From positions 1 through 13,570 of the forward strand of contig CAXFFS010000034.1 of assembly GCA_964002385.1 (NCBI GenBank): DNA of 13,570 nt. Direction: 5' to 3'. Of this stretch, positions 1 to 7,666 are shown piece by piece; positions within the stretch are counted from its first letter, which is position 1, and each line of letters starts with the position of its first letter. A program made the position numbers and the translations under genes. The notes under the pieces were generated by a model that ran no database searches, was not told the DNA's origin, and saw only the letters and a program-made list of their open reading frames with translations. The DNA is from AEGEAN-183 sp964002385. Lineage in GTDB: Bacteria; Pseudomonadota; Gammaproteobacteria; Magnimaribacterales; Magnimaribacteraceae.

Positions 1-1040
1 TCAGTTAGGCCTTTCGCTCCGTGTGCTTGTATGGCTCTATCTATAACATTGTGGAGCATTTCAGCACCAACTACTTTAATCATCCCTATCTCAATTCTTG
101 CATCATCGCCTTGATCAATACGCTTAGCTGCATCTAAAGTTAGTTGTCTGCTTGCCTGGATCTCACAAGCACTATCGAATACAAACTTTTGCATTAACTG
201 TTTCTCAGCTAGAGATGAACCAAACGTTTTTCTTTCATGTAATCGTCTACACAATAAATCAAAAGCTCTTTGCGCCTGACCCAACCATCTCATGCAATGA
301 AAAATTCTTCCTGGGCCTAGTCTTCTTTGCGCAATAATAAAACCATGCCCTCTTGGACCTAACAGATTCTCTTCAGGTACCCTTACATTGTCATACTCAA
401 CTTCGTAGTGACCGCCATTAATTCCAAGAACTGGGGTTTCTCTTACTATTTTATACCCCGGATTATCCGTAGGAACTATTATCATACTAAAAGCTCCATG
501 CCCCGGAGTATCTGGTTCTGTGCGAACCATAACTGTAGTGTAAGCAGCTCTTGCAGCACCACTAGTAAACCATTTTCTTCCATTAATTACCCATTCTCCG
601 TCTTCTAATACTGCAGCCGTCTGTAGCTGAGTTGGATCTGAGCTGGCTGTATCTGGTTCTGTCATACCGAAGCTAGGAAATATCTCACCTGCTACTAAAG
701 GCCCTAAATACGCATCTCTCCACCTATCAGAGGCAAATTCCCTCAACATAATGGAATCTTGTAATGAATGAGTTCCTAAAGCCACCATCGCCGGTGAAGA
801 CCGTCCTACAACTTCGTTCACATACACATATTCCATAAAGGGCATGCCTTGACCGCCTATGTCTTCAGGATGCCCTAAAGCCCAAAGATTTTTTTCCTTG
901 GCTTTGCCCATCAGTTCTTTTAGTTTCTGATTTGATTCCTCGCTTCTCTCATTCAAAATGGATTCAGCTGGATAAACTTCGTTCTCAACAAAATCTTTAA
1001 CTTCCGCTCTGACCTTACGCCAATCTCTGCTTTCACTCAC
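1..1040 (-). CDS. Acyl-CoA dehydrogenase, ACAD10/11-like (3' end cut by window edge)
   Basis: Flavin enzyme expected to oxidise an acyl-CoA to the trans-2-enoyl-CoA, passing electrons to ETF. I translated 346 codons from the GTG at 1038-1040 with no internal stop; the reading frame runs off the left edge, so about 50-70 C-terminal residues are probably missing. Visible family marks are the helical N-domain, FGMTEPDTASSD (residues 124-135, the FAD/substrate MTEPD motif), WVINGRKWFTSGA (150-162), LGPGRIFHCMRWLGQAQRA (241-259) and the start of QAHGAKGLT (338-346). The GRIxHCMR-type helix resembles the ACAD10/11 group more than short-chain dehydrogenases. The start is supported by GGAG seven bases upstream. 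It lies 51 bases after the EamA transporter gene on the same strand. The acyl substrate cannot be read from the sequence; the acyl-CoA ligase three genes upstream is a plausible supplier. Confidence 0.93.
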   Translation of the reverse strand, partial: MSESRDWRKVRAEVKDFVENEVYPAESILNERSEESNQKLKELMGKAKEKNLWALGHPEDIGGQGMPFMEYVYVNEVVGRSSPAMVALGTHSLQDSIMLREFASDRWRDAYLGPLVAGEIFPSFGMTEPDTASSDPTQLQTAAVLEDGEWVINGRKWFTSGAARAAYTTVMVRTEPDTPGHGAFSMIIVPTDNPGYKIVRETPVLGINGGHYEVEYDNVRVPEENLLGPRGHGFIIAQRRLGPGRIFHCMRWLGQAQRAFDLLCRRLHERKTFGSSLAEKQLMQKFVFDSACEIQASRQLTLDAAKRIDQGDDARIEIGMIKVVGAEMLHNVIDRAIQAHGAKGLT

Positions 1041-1047
1041 ATTAATT

Positions 1048-1051
1048 CTCC
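1048..1051 (-). promoter_or_regulatory. Shine-Dalgarno of the acyl-CoA dehydrogenase gene
   Basis: On the minus strand GGAG lies seven bases before GTG at 1038-1040. It decides the start, because the frame stays open upstream of the GTG (a TTG is available ten codons earlier) and no ATG competes. Confidence 0.6.
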
Positions 1052-1091
1052 GCTTAATTGAAGAATTCAATGTATATAAAATCTGGAGGAT

Positions 1092-1970
1092 TTACAATTT
1101 ATCTTCTTTTAATTCTGGTCCAAAAAAATTGGTCATACCTACTCCCAAAAGAATGAGGAAGCATCCAGAAAGCATAGAGATCGTTATCGATTCATTTAAA
1201 AATATATTAGCCCAGATCATTCCAGCAACTGGAACTATAAAAAGAACTGAAGATGCGCCCACAGGACCCATCCTTCTTATTAAAATCACAAATGCGACAT
1301 AAGCTAAACCTGTGCATAGAAATCCTAATAAGAGAATACTAATCAATACCCTTCTGGGTAAATCAAAACTAATGCCACCTTCGTAAACACTAAAGGGTAT
1401 AAACATCATAGTTCCAACTATTAAAGTCATGGTGGCTAAATAGGCAGGATCAATATGATTAAGTTTGTAAAGATAATTAGAACAAGCTCCGTACATAAAG
1501 GCACCTAATAAACAGCAAATAAAAGGAATCCAAGAAAATTGAAGCGACTCGTAACCAATAAAAACAATTAGTCCTGTGAACCCAATCATTAAACCCACTA
1601 GCTGTATCCAGCTGAAGGCAAACCTTAACCAAAGAATAGAGATGACAAAAGCAAATAATGGTGAAGTGGCGTTCATTACTGAAAGTGTTCCTGCATTTAA
1701 GGCTAAAGCAGCATAAGCAAATAAGAAAAATGGCAAAGTAGCATTAAATATTCCAAAAATAATTAGTGGCTTTAAATGATTCCTGAACCCTTGGAAATGG
1801 CGTTTTCGTAAAAAAATTGGGGCTAAAAAAGCTGCTGCGATTATTAACCTTGAAGTAACTAAATCGATAGGACCTACTACAGGAGCAGCAATTTTAGTAA
1901 ACATGAAGGAAGCCCCCCATGTTAAGCCAATGGCTATAATTAAAAGAATATTTATAAAAAAATTATTCAC
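1092..1970 (-). CDS. EamA-family (drug/metabolite transporter superfamily) permease
   Basis: Predicted inner-membrane carrier of 292 residues, the usual length for two EamA repeats of five helices each. The N-terminal helix (about 5-28) has the typical ITWGASF-like start, here GLTWGASFMFTKIA. The first repeat ends near residue 140 and a second set of helices runs from about 145 to 280; the tail is short and charged. The start is GTG at 1968-1970 with a TAA codon immediately before it in frame, so no earlier start is possible. The ribosome-binding signal is poor (AGGG about a dozen bases upstream). A hairpin sits between it and the dioxygenase gene, so its expression may be lower or separate from the upstream operon. 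Family members export amino acids, metabolites or drugs; the substrate here is unknown. Confidence 0.92.
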   Translation of the reverse strand: MNNFFINILLIIAIGLTWGASFMFTKIAAPVVGPIDLVTSRLIIAAAFLAPIFLRKRHFQGFRNHLKPLIIFGIFNATLPFFLFAYAALALNAGTLSVMNATSPLFAFVISILWLRFAFSWIQLVGLMIGFTGLIVFIGYESLQFSWIPFICCLLGAFMYGACSNYLYKLNHIDPAYLATMTLIVGTMMFIPFSVYEGGISFDLPRRVLISILLLGFLCTGLAYVAFVILIRRMGPVGASSVLFIVPVAGMIWANIFLNESITISMLSGCFLILLGVGMTNFFGPELKEDKL

Positions 1971-1987
1971 TTATTTGAAAATGCCCT

Positions 1988-2018
1988 AAAAGGCACGAGG
2001 TATAGGCTGCCTTTTTTT
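1988..2018. terminator. Hairpin with T-runs between dioxygenase and EamA genes
   Basis: AAAAGGCA (1988-1995) and TGCCTTTT (2008-2015) form a perfect 8-bp stem with a 12-base loop. On the plus strand it is followed by more T (the run is 2012-2018), a good intrinsic terminator shape. On the minus strand, the direction of the genes, the stem ends in TTTT and then AGGG, so it would be weaker. It starts at the dioxygenase stop codon and ends 17 bases before the EamA start. I infer partial termination or 3'-end protection of the upstream operon transcript. Confidence 0.55.
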
Positions 2019-2883
2019 ATGTGGGTCGATCTCCTATGATCGTCACTCTTTCAACTTTCCTAACTTGAGGCCAGTAATCTGAAGCCGCATAATGTTGGAC
2101 AGATCTATTGTCCCAAAAGGCAATTGAATTATCTTTCCAAGCAAAGCGACACTGGTATTCTGGTGTAGCTGCTCTAGAGTACAAGTATTTCAACATACTT
2201 GAAGATTCTTCAGGATCCCAGTCTTTAATGTATTTAGTGAAAGCTGCATTCACGTAAATTAATTTCTTGCCGGTATCAGGGTGGGTTCTTATAACTGGGT
2301 GTTCTGGCATTGGATATTTTTTGTTGAAACCTTCAATCTCTTCTTTGCTGACTCCATTTTTTTCCAGTCTTTTCCTAAAACCTGCAAAATCATGTACAGC
2401 TACTACTCCATCAAGTTTTTCTTTTACCTCATCAGATAAATCATCGTAAGCTGCATACATATCTGCAAACAATGTATCACCGCCTACTTTTGGCGACTCT
2501 TTCATCCTTAAGATAGAACCTAAGGAAGGCTCCGATCTCCAAGTTACGTCAGAATGCCAAGTGTTTTCCCTGCCTTTGTTTTCCTCATTATGAGTAATCT
2601 TTAAAACCTCAGGGTACTGCTTATCGTTATTTGTAAAGGGATGAATTTCTAGCTTTCCAAAATTCATAGCAAATCCGAGGTGTTCTTCCAAAGTTAAATC
2701 CTGATCTCTGAAGAAAATTACCTTATAAACTAAGAGAGCCTGGTAAATCTCCTCTTTTAAGTTTTCACTTAAAGGTTCTTTTAAATTTAAGTCTAAAAGT
2801 TCGGCCCCAATCGATGGACTAAGGCGCTTAATGGTATAAGGATGAGACTGTTGTTCAAATTTATCAGGATCGAAGGTATTCAT
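2017..2883 (-). CDS. TauD/TfdA-family Fe(II)/2-oxoglutarate-dependent dioxygenase
   Basis: Cytoplasmic non-haem iron oxygenase of 288 residues, the normal family length. The iron triad is visible: H110 and D112 in NTWHSDVTW and H264 in NRSVQHYAASDYWP. R275 or R279 after the last histidine is the expected 2-oxoglutarate carboxylate anchor. The N-terminal GAELLDLNLKEPLS and the VIFFRDQDLT segment match the TauD fold. Such enzymes hydroxylate a substrate, often with loss of sulfite, a phenol or another group (taurine, 2,4-D and related acids); the substrate here is not determinable. The gene begins four bases after the acyl-CoA ligase stop, so its ribosome site (AGGA) lies inside the ligase end and translation is probably coupled. 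Calling it tauD or tfdA would be over-specific. Confidence 0.94.
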   Translation of the reverse strand: MNTFDPDKFEQQSHPYTIKRLSPSIGAELLDLNLKEPLSENLKEEIYQALLVYKVIFFRDQDLTLEEHLGFAMNFGKLEIHPFTNNDKQYPEVLKITHNEENKGRENTWHSDVTWRSEPSLGSILRMKESPKVGGDTLFADMYAAYDDLSDEVKEKLDGVVAVHDFAGFRKRLEKNGVSKEEIEGFNKKYPMPEHPVIRTHPDTGKKLIYVNAAFTKYIKDWDPEESSSMLKYLYSRAATPEYQCRFAWKDNSIAFWDNRSVQHYAASDYWPQVRKVERVTIIGDRPT

Positions 2884-2887
2884 AGTC

Positions 2888-4462
2888 TTAATTTCCTGAA
2901 ACTTTTCTATCTTTGCCTTCCCAAAAGGGTTCTCTTATTTCTCTTCTAAGAATCTTACCAGAAGGATTGCGAGGAAGTTCAGTTACGTAGTTGATTGATT
3001 TGGGACACTTATACCCAGCTATTTGAGTTCTAGCATAAGAAATAATCTCTTGTTCCTTTAATTCAACACCTTCTTTTAATACGACAAAACCTTTTACAGC
3101 TTCACCCCACCTATCATCGGGAATACCTACTACTGCAGCATCCAAAATATCATCGTGGCTCATTAAGGCGTTCTCTACTTCGGCTGGATAGATATTCTCA
3201 CCTCCAGAAACAATCATGTCTTTTACTCTATCATGAATGTATAAAAAGCCATCTTCATCAAAGAACCCAGCATCTCCTGAATAAAACCATCCATCAACTA
3301 CAGATTCTTCCGTCGCTTCCGGATTGTTCCAGTAACCTTTCATGTTATTGTCTGATTTAATAATAATCTCCCCTACTTCACCTACAGCTAGTTCGTTACC
3401 ATTTTCATCTTCTATTTTGATTTCTGCGCCATAACCAGGTTTCCCACAAGATCTGAGCTTATTTTTACTTGGGTCATGATCCTCAGGCGATAAGAAAGTT
3501 ACAGCTCCATTAGTTTCAGTTAAGCCATAGACTTGCCAAAATTCACAATCCATAATCTCTATTGCTTTTTCCAGTGTGTCTTGTGCTATTGGAGAAGCCC
3601 CGTAAACCACTGTTTTTAAAGAAGACCAATCGACATTATTTACTTCCGGATGTTGAATTAAGAAAAGAATCACGGCTGGAACAAAAAGAGTATTTTCTAT
3701 CTTTTCTTTCTCAATTAATTCCAAAATTAAGGTTGGGTCAACTTCGGGAATAATTATGCTTTTACATCCAAACACATAACCCGCTAACCCCATATTAGTC
3801 CCAGCAACATGAAATACAGGCATGCAAACTAAATTCACTGACAGCTCTCGGAAGGACTGTCGATAATATCCTTGTTTGGCCATAATATTAGCACTAGAGA
3901 AGTTATTATTTGTTAATTGAACCCCTTTTGGGTGACCGGTCGTACCTGAGGTATATAACTGGATTACATCATCTTCAGGTTGGGTCTCTATAAAAGGATC
4001 TTCATCTTTTTGCGCGTCTCTCCACTCTGTAAAGGTTTCCCATTCCTCATGAACATCCCCTACAGCAATAATCTTCTTAACATGAGGAAGTTCATCTTTT
4101 ATTTGTTCTATCAATCCAAAAAACTCTGATCCAACAAAAAGAACTTCACTCTTGGAGTCATTCACTATAAAAGCAACTTCAGGAGGTGCTAGCCTCCAAT
4201 TAACTCCCACTGCCACTGTTCTTGATTTTAATGTTCCATATAAAAATTCAAAAAAGTAATCTGAGTTCTTTGCTAGAAAAGCCACTCTTGTATCCGGACC
4301 ACAATCCAAAGCTATTAAGCCTTGAGCGATTTGATTAGCATAAGAATCAAATTCCTTATAGGTGGTTTCACGATCTCCAAATTTATGAGCTATAGCATCT
4401 GGATTTTTATCTACTCGCCATCTAATGATCTCTGCTAATGTTTTTTCAAAAGGTATCTCCAT
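2888..4462 (-). CDS. AMP-forming acyl-CoA synthetase/ligase
   Basis: Class I adenylate-forming enzyme of 524 residues that should convert a carboxylic acid, ATP and CoA into acyl-CoA, AMP and pyrophosphate. All core motifs are present: P-loop YTSGTTGHPKG (170-180), YGLTET (312-317), YSGDAG with D397, the hinge DRVKD (411-415), SGGENIYPAEVE (419-430) and the catalytic lysine K503 in PSGKILRRE. Length and the short-linker layout fit medium- or long-chain fatty acyl or aryl-acid ligases; I cannot choose between them. The start is well supported by AAGGAG six bases before ATG, and this site overlaps the stop codon of the preceding gene. Operon neighbours are the AhpD-like protein upstream and the dioxygenase downstream, with the acyl-CoA dehydrogenase further on. 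Confidence 0.95.
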   Translation of the reverse strand: MEIPFEKTLAEIIRWRVDKNPDAIAHKFGDRETTYKEFDSYANQIAQGLIALDCGPDTRVAFLAKNSDYFFEFLYGTLKSRTVAVGVNWRLAPPEVAFIVNDSKSEVLFVGSEFFGLIEQIKDELPHVKKIIAVGDVHEEWETFTEWRDAQKDEDPFIETQPEDDVIQLYTSGTTGHPKGVQLTNNNFSSANIMAKQGYYRQSFRELSVNLVCMPVFHVAGTNMGLAGYVFGCKSIIIPEVDPTLILELIEKEKIENTLFVPAVILFLIQHPEVNNVDWSSLKTVVYGASPIAQDTLEKAIEIMDCEFWQVYGLTETNGAVTFLSPEDHDPSKNKLRSCGKPGYGAEIKIEDENGNELAVGEVGEIIIKSDNNMKGYWNNPEATEESVVDGWFYSGDAGFFDEDGFLYIHDRVKDMIVSGGENIYPAEVENALMSHDDILDAAVVGIPDDRWGEAVKGFVVLKEGVELKEQEIISYARTQIAGYKCPKSINYVTELPRNPSGKILRREIREPFWEGKDRKVSGN

Positions 4463-4472
4463 AAATATCTCC

Positions 4473-5054
4473 TTATTTATTCCAGCCTAAGGGCTTAAGT
4501 TCTTTTTCAACAAATTCTTTGGGTACATCTTCTAGTTTGCTCCCCAAAGTGTCATTCCATCTATTCAAGAAACCAAAAAGAGCAATAACGGCCACAATAT
4601 CTATTATAGCCTCATCGCTGTAATGGTTTTGTAACTCAACAAAGTGATCTTTTTTTGAAGCATTAGGTGTTACCCCGGCAGCAAAAGCTAAATCTAATGC
4701 TGCTTTCTCACTTTCAATAAATTGATCGCTTTCCTTATATTTTAGAATTTCTGCAATCTTTTCAGGGCTTACACCTGCCCTGTTTGCCCCATGCGATGTA
4801 TGAGCTTGGCAGTATTTACATCCGGAAGACAAACTAGAGGCCAAGGCAATTAAATTTACCAAATCCATATTAAGATGTTTACTACCAAAAATAGCACCTG
4901 CTAAATTAGAAAATCCTTTATTTAAAGTAGGATTTTTAGCCATAGATAAATGGGAATTAGGTAAGTAGCCCATAAAACTCTCAATCATTTTGAAATCATC
5001 TTCTAGGTCCTTAAAAGATTCTCTTGGTCCTCCCCCTATGTGTGAATAAGTCAT
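4473..5054 (-). CDS. AhpD/carboxymuconolactone decarboxylase-family peroxidase-related protein
   Basis: A 193-residue all-helical protein of the AhpD-like superfamily. The redox centre is SSGCKYCQAHTSH, giving C79, C82, H85 and H88. This resembles peroxidase-related enzymes rather than true carboxymuconolactone decarboxylases, which lack the CxxC. The position 12 residues before the first cysteine, normally a Glu in AhpD (E118 acting in its proton relay), reads as N67 here. A C-terminal helix rich in Phe/Leu/Trp (FGFLNRWNDTLG, about 160-171) is typical of the group. Translation start is firm: AAGGAG lies six bases before ATG. It is sandwiched between a thioredoxin-fold gene 14 bases upstream and the acyl-CoA ligase 10 bases downstream, so the two redox proteins may work as a pair on a peroxide or disulfide. 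The exact role is unknown. Confidence 0.88.
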   Translation of the reverse strand: MTYSHIGGGPRESFKDLEDDFKMIESFMGYLPNSHLSMAKNPTLNKGFSNLAGAIFGSKHLNMDLVNLIALASSLSSGCKYCQAHTSHGANRAGVSPEKIAEILKYKESDQFIESEKAALDLAFAAGVTPNASKKDHFVELQNHYSDEAIIDIVAVIALFGFLNRWNDTLGSKLEDVPKEFVEKELKPLGWNK

Positions 5055-5068
5055 TCCTTTCTCCTTTT

Positions 5069-5650
5069 TTATATTAAGTCACATGCTTCTGCAGGCATCC
5101 AATGAGGTGGTTTCCCTTCCCACTTAATATTGCAACCAATTGGATTAGTTATCGGCACAGAAATCTTTTTACCTTGGATAGCTTCCTCTAAAGCATTGGA
5201 TAAATCATTAGTTGTTTTCTGGCTTGTATCTATAGGGTTATCTGTATTTCTGCCGGTGTAGATAAGTCTCCAAGAATCATTAAAAACAAAGAAATGAGGT
5301 GTTTTTAAAGCTCCGTAATCTAAAGCCGTATTTTGCGTTTCGTCATATAAATACAGCCAAGGAAATCTTAAGGATTCCATCCTTGCCACCATATTCTCAA
5401 ACGAATCCTCTTGATAAGTGTTGGCACTATTAGAATTTATAGCTATAAATTCAACATCATCTTTAAATGTTTCAGCAATACTTCTAGTTAATTCATCTGA
5501 ACCAGTTACATAAGGACAATGATTGCAAGTAAAGAAAATAACTTTAAAAGATTTATTATCAAAATCTTTAACTCCATATAACTGACCTTCTGTAGATAAA
5601 AGATTCTCAAAATTTGGAGCTTTGTCGCCTAATTGTAAAGTGTATGACAT
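5069..5650 (-). CDS. PRX-like (AhpC/TSA-related) thioredoxin-fold protein
   Basis: A 193-residue cytoplasmic protein without a signal peptide, of the peroxiredoxin-like redoxin group. GDKAPNFENL (8-17) is the AhpC/TSA entry motif, and VIFFTCNHCPYV (37-48) carries C42 and C45 as a CxxC active site. FVFND (about 115-120) matches the strand before the conserved turn, and the C-terminus has IGCNIKW with C173, plus C190. This C-terminal GC-x-I signature recurs in the redoxin domain of the gene at 11255-13045, so the two are related. It is the first gene of the minus-strand operon. No Shine-Dalgarno is visible before ATG at 5648-5650. Activity could be thiol peroxidase or disulfide reductase; neither is proved by sequence. 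Confidence 0.87.
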   Translation of the reverse strand: MSYTLQLGDKAPNFENLLSTEGQLYGVKDFDNKSFKVIFFTCNHCPYVTGSDELTRSIAETFKDDVEFIAINSNSANTYQEDSFENMVARMESLRFPWLYLYDETQNTALDYGALKTPHFFVFNDSWRLIYTGRNTDNPIDTSQKTTNDLSNALEEAIQGKKISVPITNPIGCNIKWEGKPPHWMPAEACDLI

Positions 5651-5785
5651 AAATATATTTTCAGAGTTACTTTTAGAATTATCTTAACAATTAATTGAAC
5701 GACTTATAAATATTAGTTCAACTTAATAATCTTAGGTGTTATAGTTAGGTATAACACCTATTTAGTTTTATTTTCTGTTATTACT
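5651..5785. promoter_or_regulatory. Divergent promoter region
   Basis: This 135-base AT-rich gap separates the minus-strand catabolic operon from the plus-strand exporter operon, so both promoters should lie here. I do not see a convincing sigma-70 pair in either direction. TATAAC at 5750-5755 could be a -10 for the exporter, but no good -35 sits 17 bases upstream. A 10-bp palindrome CAATTAATTG lies at 5688-5697, and the larger inverted repeat is listed separately. Confidence 0.5.
5733..5760. repeat. Perfect 11-bp inverted repeat, likely operator or leader hairpin
   Basis: TAGGTGTTATA (5733-5743) is an exact reverse complement of TATAACACCTA (5750-5760), with a six-base spacer GTTAGG. The hexamer TTAGGT also occurs twice as a direct repeat, at 5732-5737 and 5745-5750. 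The dyad ends 25 bases before the exporter ATPase start codon. It could be the binding site of a dimeric repressor controlling one or both operons, or an RNA hairpin; the following plus-strand bases are T-rich, which would also allow attenuation. The repeat is seen directly; its function is inferred. Confidence 0.65.
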
Positions 5786-6460
5786 GTGATTCAAGTAGAA
5801 GATGTCCACAAATCTTATGACTTAGGAGAGACGTTCGTGCATGCTCTTAGAGGAGTAAGCTTTAACATAAAGGTAGGTGAATTTGTCTCAATTATGGGCC
5901 CTTCTGGTTCAGGTAAATCTACATTAATGAACATTGTGGGTTGTTTAGATACTCCTTCAAAAGGAACCTACCTTCTTAATGATAGAAATGTTGGGAATTT
6001 AGATGAAGAACAGCTTGCAGGAATAAGAAATGAAGAAATAGGCTTTGTTTTTCAGAAATTCCATCTTCTGCCTAGGAGTTCTGCTCTTGAAAACGTAGCT
6101 CTGCCACTAAAGTACGCTTCTGTGAAGCAATCAGAAAGGCTTACTAGGGCTGAAGAAGTTTTAGATAAAGTTGGTCTATCCAATCGATTAACCCATAAAC
6201 CAACTGAATTATCTGGTGGTGAACAACAAAGAGTTGCCATCGCTAGAGCTTTGGTCAATTCCCCTTCTATTCTCTTTGCGGATGAACCAACAGGAAACTT
6301 AGACTCAAAAACTGGCCATCAAGTTTTGGAAATATTTAAAGATTTAAACAAAAGAGGTCAAACCATTGTGGTAATAACTCATGAACGAGAAATAGCTGAG
6401 CAATCTCAGCGAACAATAACAATTAAAGATGGAGAAATTGGTTCTGATTTGATCAATTAA
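5786..6460 (+). CDS. ABC transporter ATPase, MacB/LolD/YknY type
   Basis: A 224-residue nucleotide-binding subunit of the MacB-type (type VII) ABC family. Motifs are complete: Walker A GPSGSGKST (38-46), Q-loop Q90, signature LSGGEQQ (142-148), Walker B ILFADEP with E167, D-loop NLDS (171-174) and H-loop H199. It is cytoplasmic and should pair with the permease two genes downstream to drive substrate movement across the periplasm. The start is GTG at 5786-5788; the protein would begin MIQVEDVHKSY, as expected for the family. No Shine-Dalgarno precedes it, so initiation may be leaderless or depend on the AU-rich leader. The gene ends six bases before the adaptor gene. LolD is an alternative name, but the adjacent MacA-type adaptor argues for an exporter. 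Confidence 0.95.
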   Translation: MIQVEDVHKSYDLGETFVHALRGVSFNIKVGEFVSIMGPSGSGKSTLMNIVGCLDTPSKGTYLLNDRNVGNLDEEQLAGIRNEEIGFVFQKFHLLPRSSALENVALPLKYASVKQSERLTRAEEVLDKVGLSNRLTHKPTELSGGEQQRVAIARALVNSPSILFADEPTGNLDSKTGHQVLEIFKDLNKRGQTIVVITHEREIAEQSQRTITIKDGEIGSDLIN

Positions 6461-6466
6461 TTAATA

Positions 6467-7666
6467 ATGGACAATAATTCAATTAGATATTCTTTGATAG
6501 CAGTGTTGTTAATTACACTTGCTTTTAGTTTTAGCGGAGAAAAACAGAGTGATTTTGATTTTTATACAATAGAAGAGGTAGGTCCTAAACAACTAGAACT
6601 TATAGTGGAAGCCTCAGGAACTATTGAAGCAATTTCAGCAGTAGAGATTAAATCTAAAGCTTCAGGTGAGATTTTATATCTTGGTGCAGAAGTAGGAGAC
6701 TTTATTCAAAAAGGAGATGTTTTAGCAAGAATTGATCAAAGAACTCCTTCTAATGCTCTTTCGCAAGCCCAAGCTGATTTGGATGTCGCAAAAGTTAGAT
6801 TAGGAAACGCAGACTCTCAACTTAATCGGGGTATTGAATTGCATAAATCTAAGAGTATTTCAGACAAGGCATTTGAAGACATACAAGAACAACATGCCAC
6901 TGCAAAAGCCCAACAAGTTAGGGCAGAAGTATTTTTAGAAAATGCCAAAATAGCACTTGATGATACTTTAGTTCGTTCTCCTATTAAGGGAACAGTAATT
7001 TTTAGACCCGTTGAAATGGGCCAAGTTATAACCTCTCCAACTGCTGCTGTAGGTGGAGGAACACTATTGATGGCCATGGCAGATTTAAACCAAGTAAGAG
7101 TTAGGGCCGTAGTTGACGAAATTGATGTAGGAAAGATTTCTCTGGATCAAGAGGTGACTTTGCGAGTTTCAGCATTTAGAGATAAAAAATTTACAGGCAC
7201 AGTTTCTAAAGTTGAACCTCGCGGACAGGATGTTCAAAACGTAACTACCTTTCCAGTCCTTATTGATATAGAAAATAAAGAAAACCTGCTTTTATTAGGT
7301 ATGAATACGGAAGTTGAAATAGAAATCCTTAATGAAAAAGCGTCCTTGGCAGTCCCCTCAGGCTCTCTTAGAACTAGAAAAGATATCTCTTTTGTTGCTG
7401 CATTAGTTGGAGTCTCAAAAGAAGATATCAAAGACTTTTTAAGCACAAGACAAGAGGATGAAGGTTTTACTAAATTTGTGGTAATAAAAGACACCAATAA
7501 AGGCCCGACACTAACTTGGGTAAAAGTAGGTTCAACAGATTTCCAAAACGTTGAAGTCCTTGATGGCCTTTCTATTGGAGATAAAGTATATGTTTTGCCT
7601 AGTGAAGGACTAGTTAGAAGCCAAGAAGAATTTGGTGAGAGACTTAGGGAAAGAGCTAGAAGATGA
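6467..7666 (+). CDS. Periplasmic adaptor (membrane fusion) protein, MacA/HlyD family
   Basis: A 399-residue adaptor that should link the inner-membrane permease to an outer-membrane channel. Residues about 8-23 form a single N-terminal hydrophobic segment (signal or anchor). The lipoyl-like half motif VEASGTIEAISAVEIKSKASG (split around 46-68) is followed by an alpha hairpin rich in Ala/Gln/Lys (about 93-165), then the returning lipoyl half with DTLVRSPIKGTV and the beta-barrel domain. The C-terminal membrane-proximal domain includes VEVLDGLSIGDKVYV, typical of MacA. It starts with ATG six bases after the ATPase stop and its stop overlaps the permease start by ATGA, so the three genes are translationally coupled. 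There is no lipobox. The substrate is unknown; family members export peptides, macrolides or siderophores. Confidence 0.93.
   Translation: MDNNSIRYSLIAVLLITLAFSFSGEKQSDFDFYTIEEVGPKQLELIVEASGTIEAISAVEIKSKASGEILYLGAEVGDFIQKGDVLARIDQRTPSNALSQAQADLDVAKVRLGNADSQLNRGIELHKSKSISDKAFEDIQEQHATAKAQQVRAEVFLENAKIALDDTLVRSPIKGTVIFRPVEMGQVITSPTAAVGGGTLLMAMADLNQVRVRAVVDEIDVGKISLDQEVTLRVSAFRDKKFTGTVSKVEPRGQDVQNVTTFPVLIDIENKENLLLLGMNTEVEIEILNEKASLAVPSGSLRTRKDISFVAALVGVSKEDIKDFLSTRQEDEGFTKFVVIKDTNKGPTLTWVKVGSTDFQNVEVLDGLSIGDKVYVLPSEGLVRSQEEFGERLRERARR

Noticed and set aside
152..608. Two short plus-strand open frames (61 and 66 codons)
   Set aside because: They lie wholly inside the acyl-CoA dehydrogenase coding region on the other strand and show no domain or ribosome site.
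5688..5697. Palindrome CAATTAATTG in the divergent region
   Set aside because: A 10-bp AT-rich palindrome is expected by chance in sequence of this composition, so it is not listed as a separate site.
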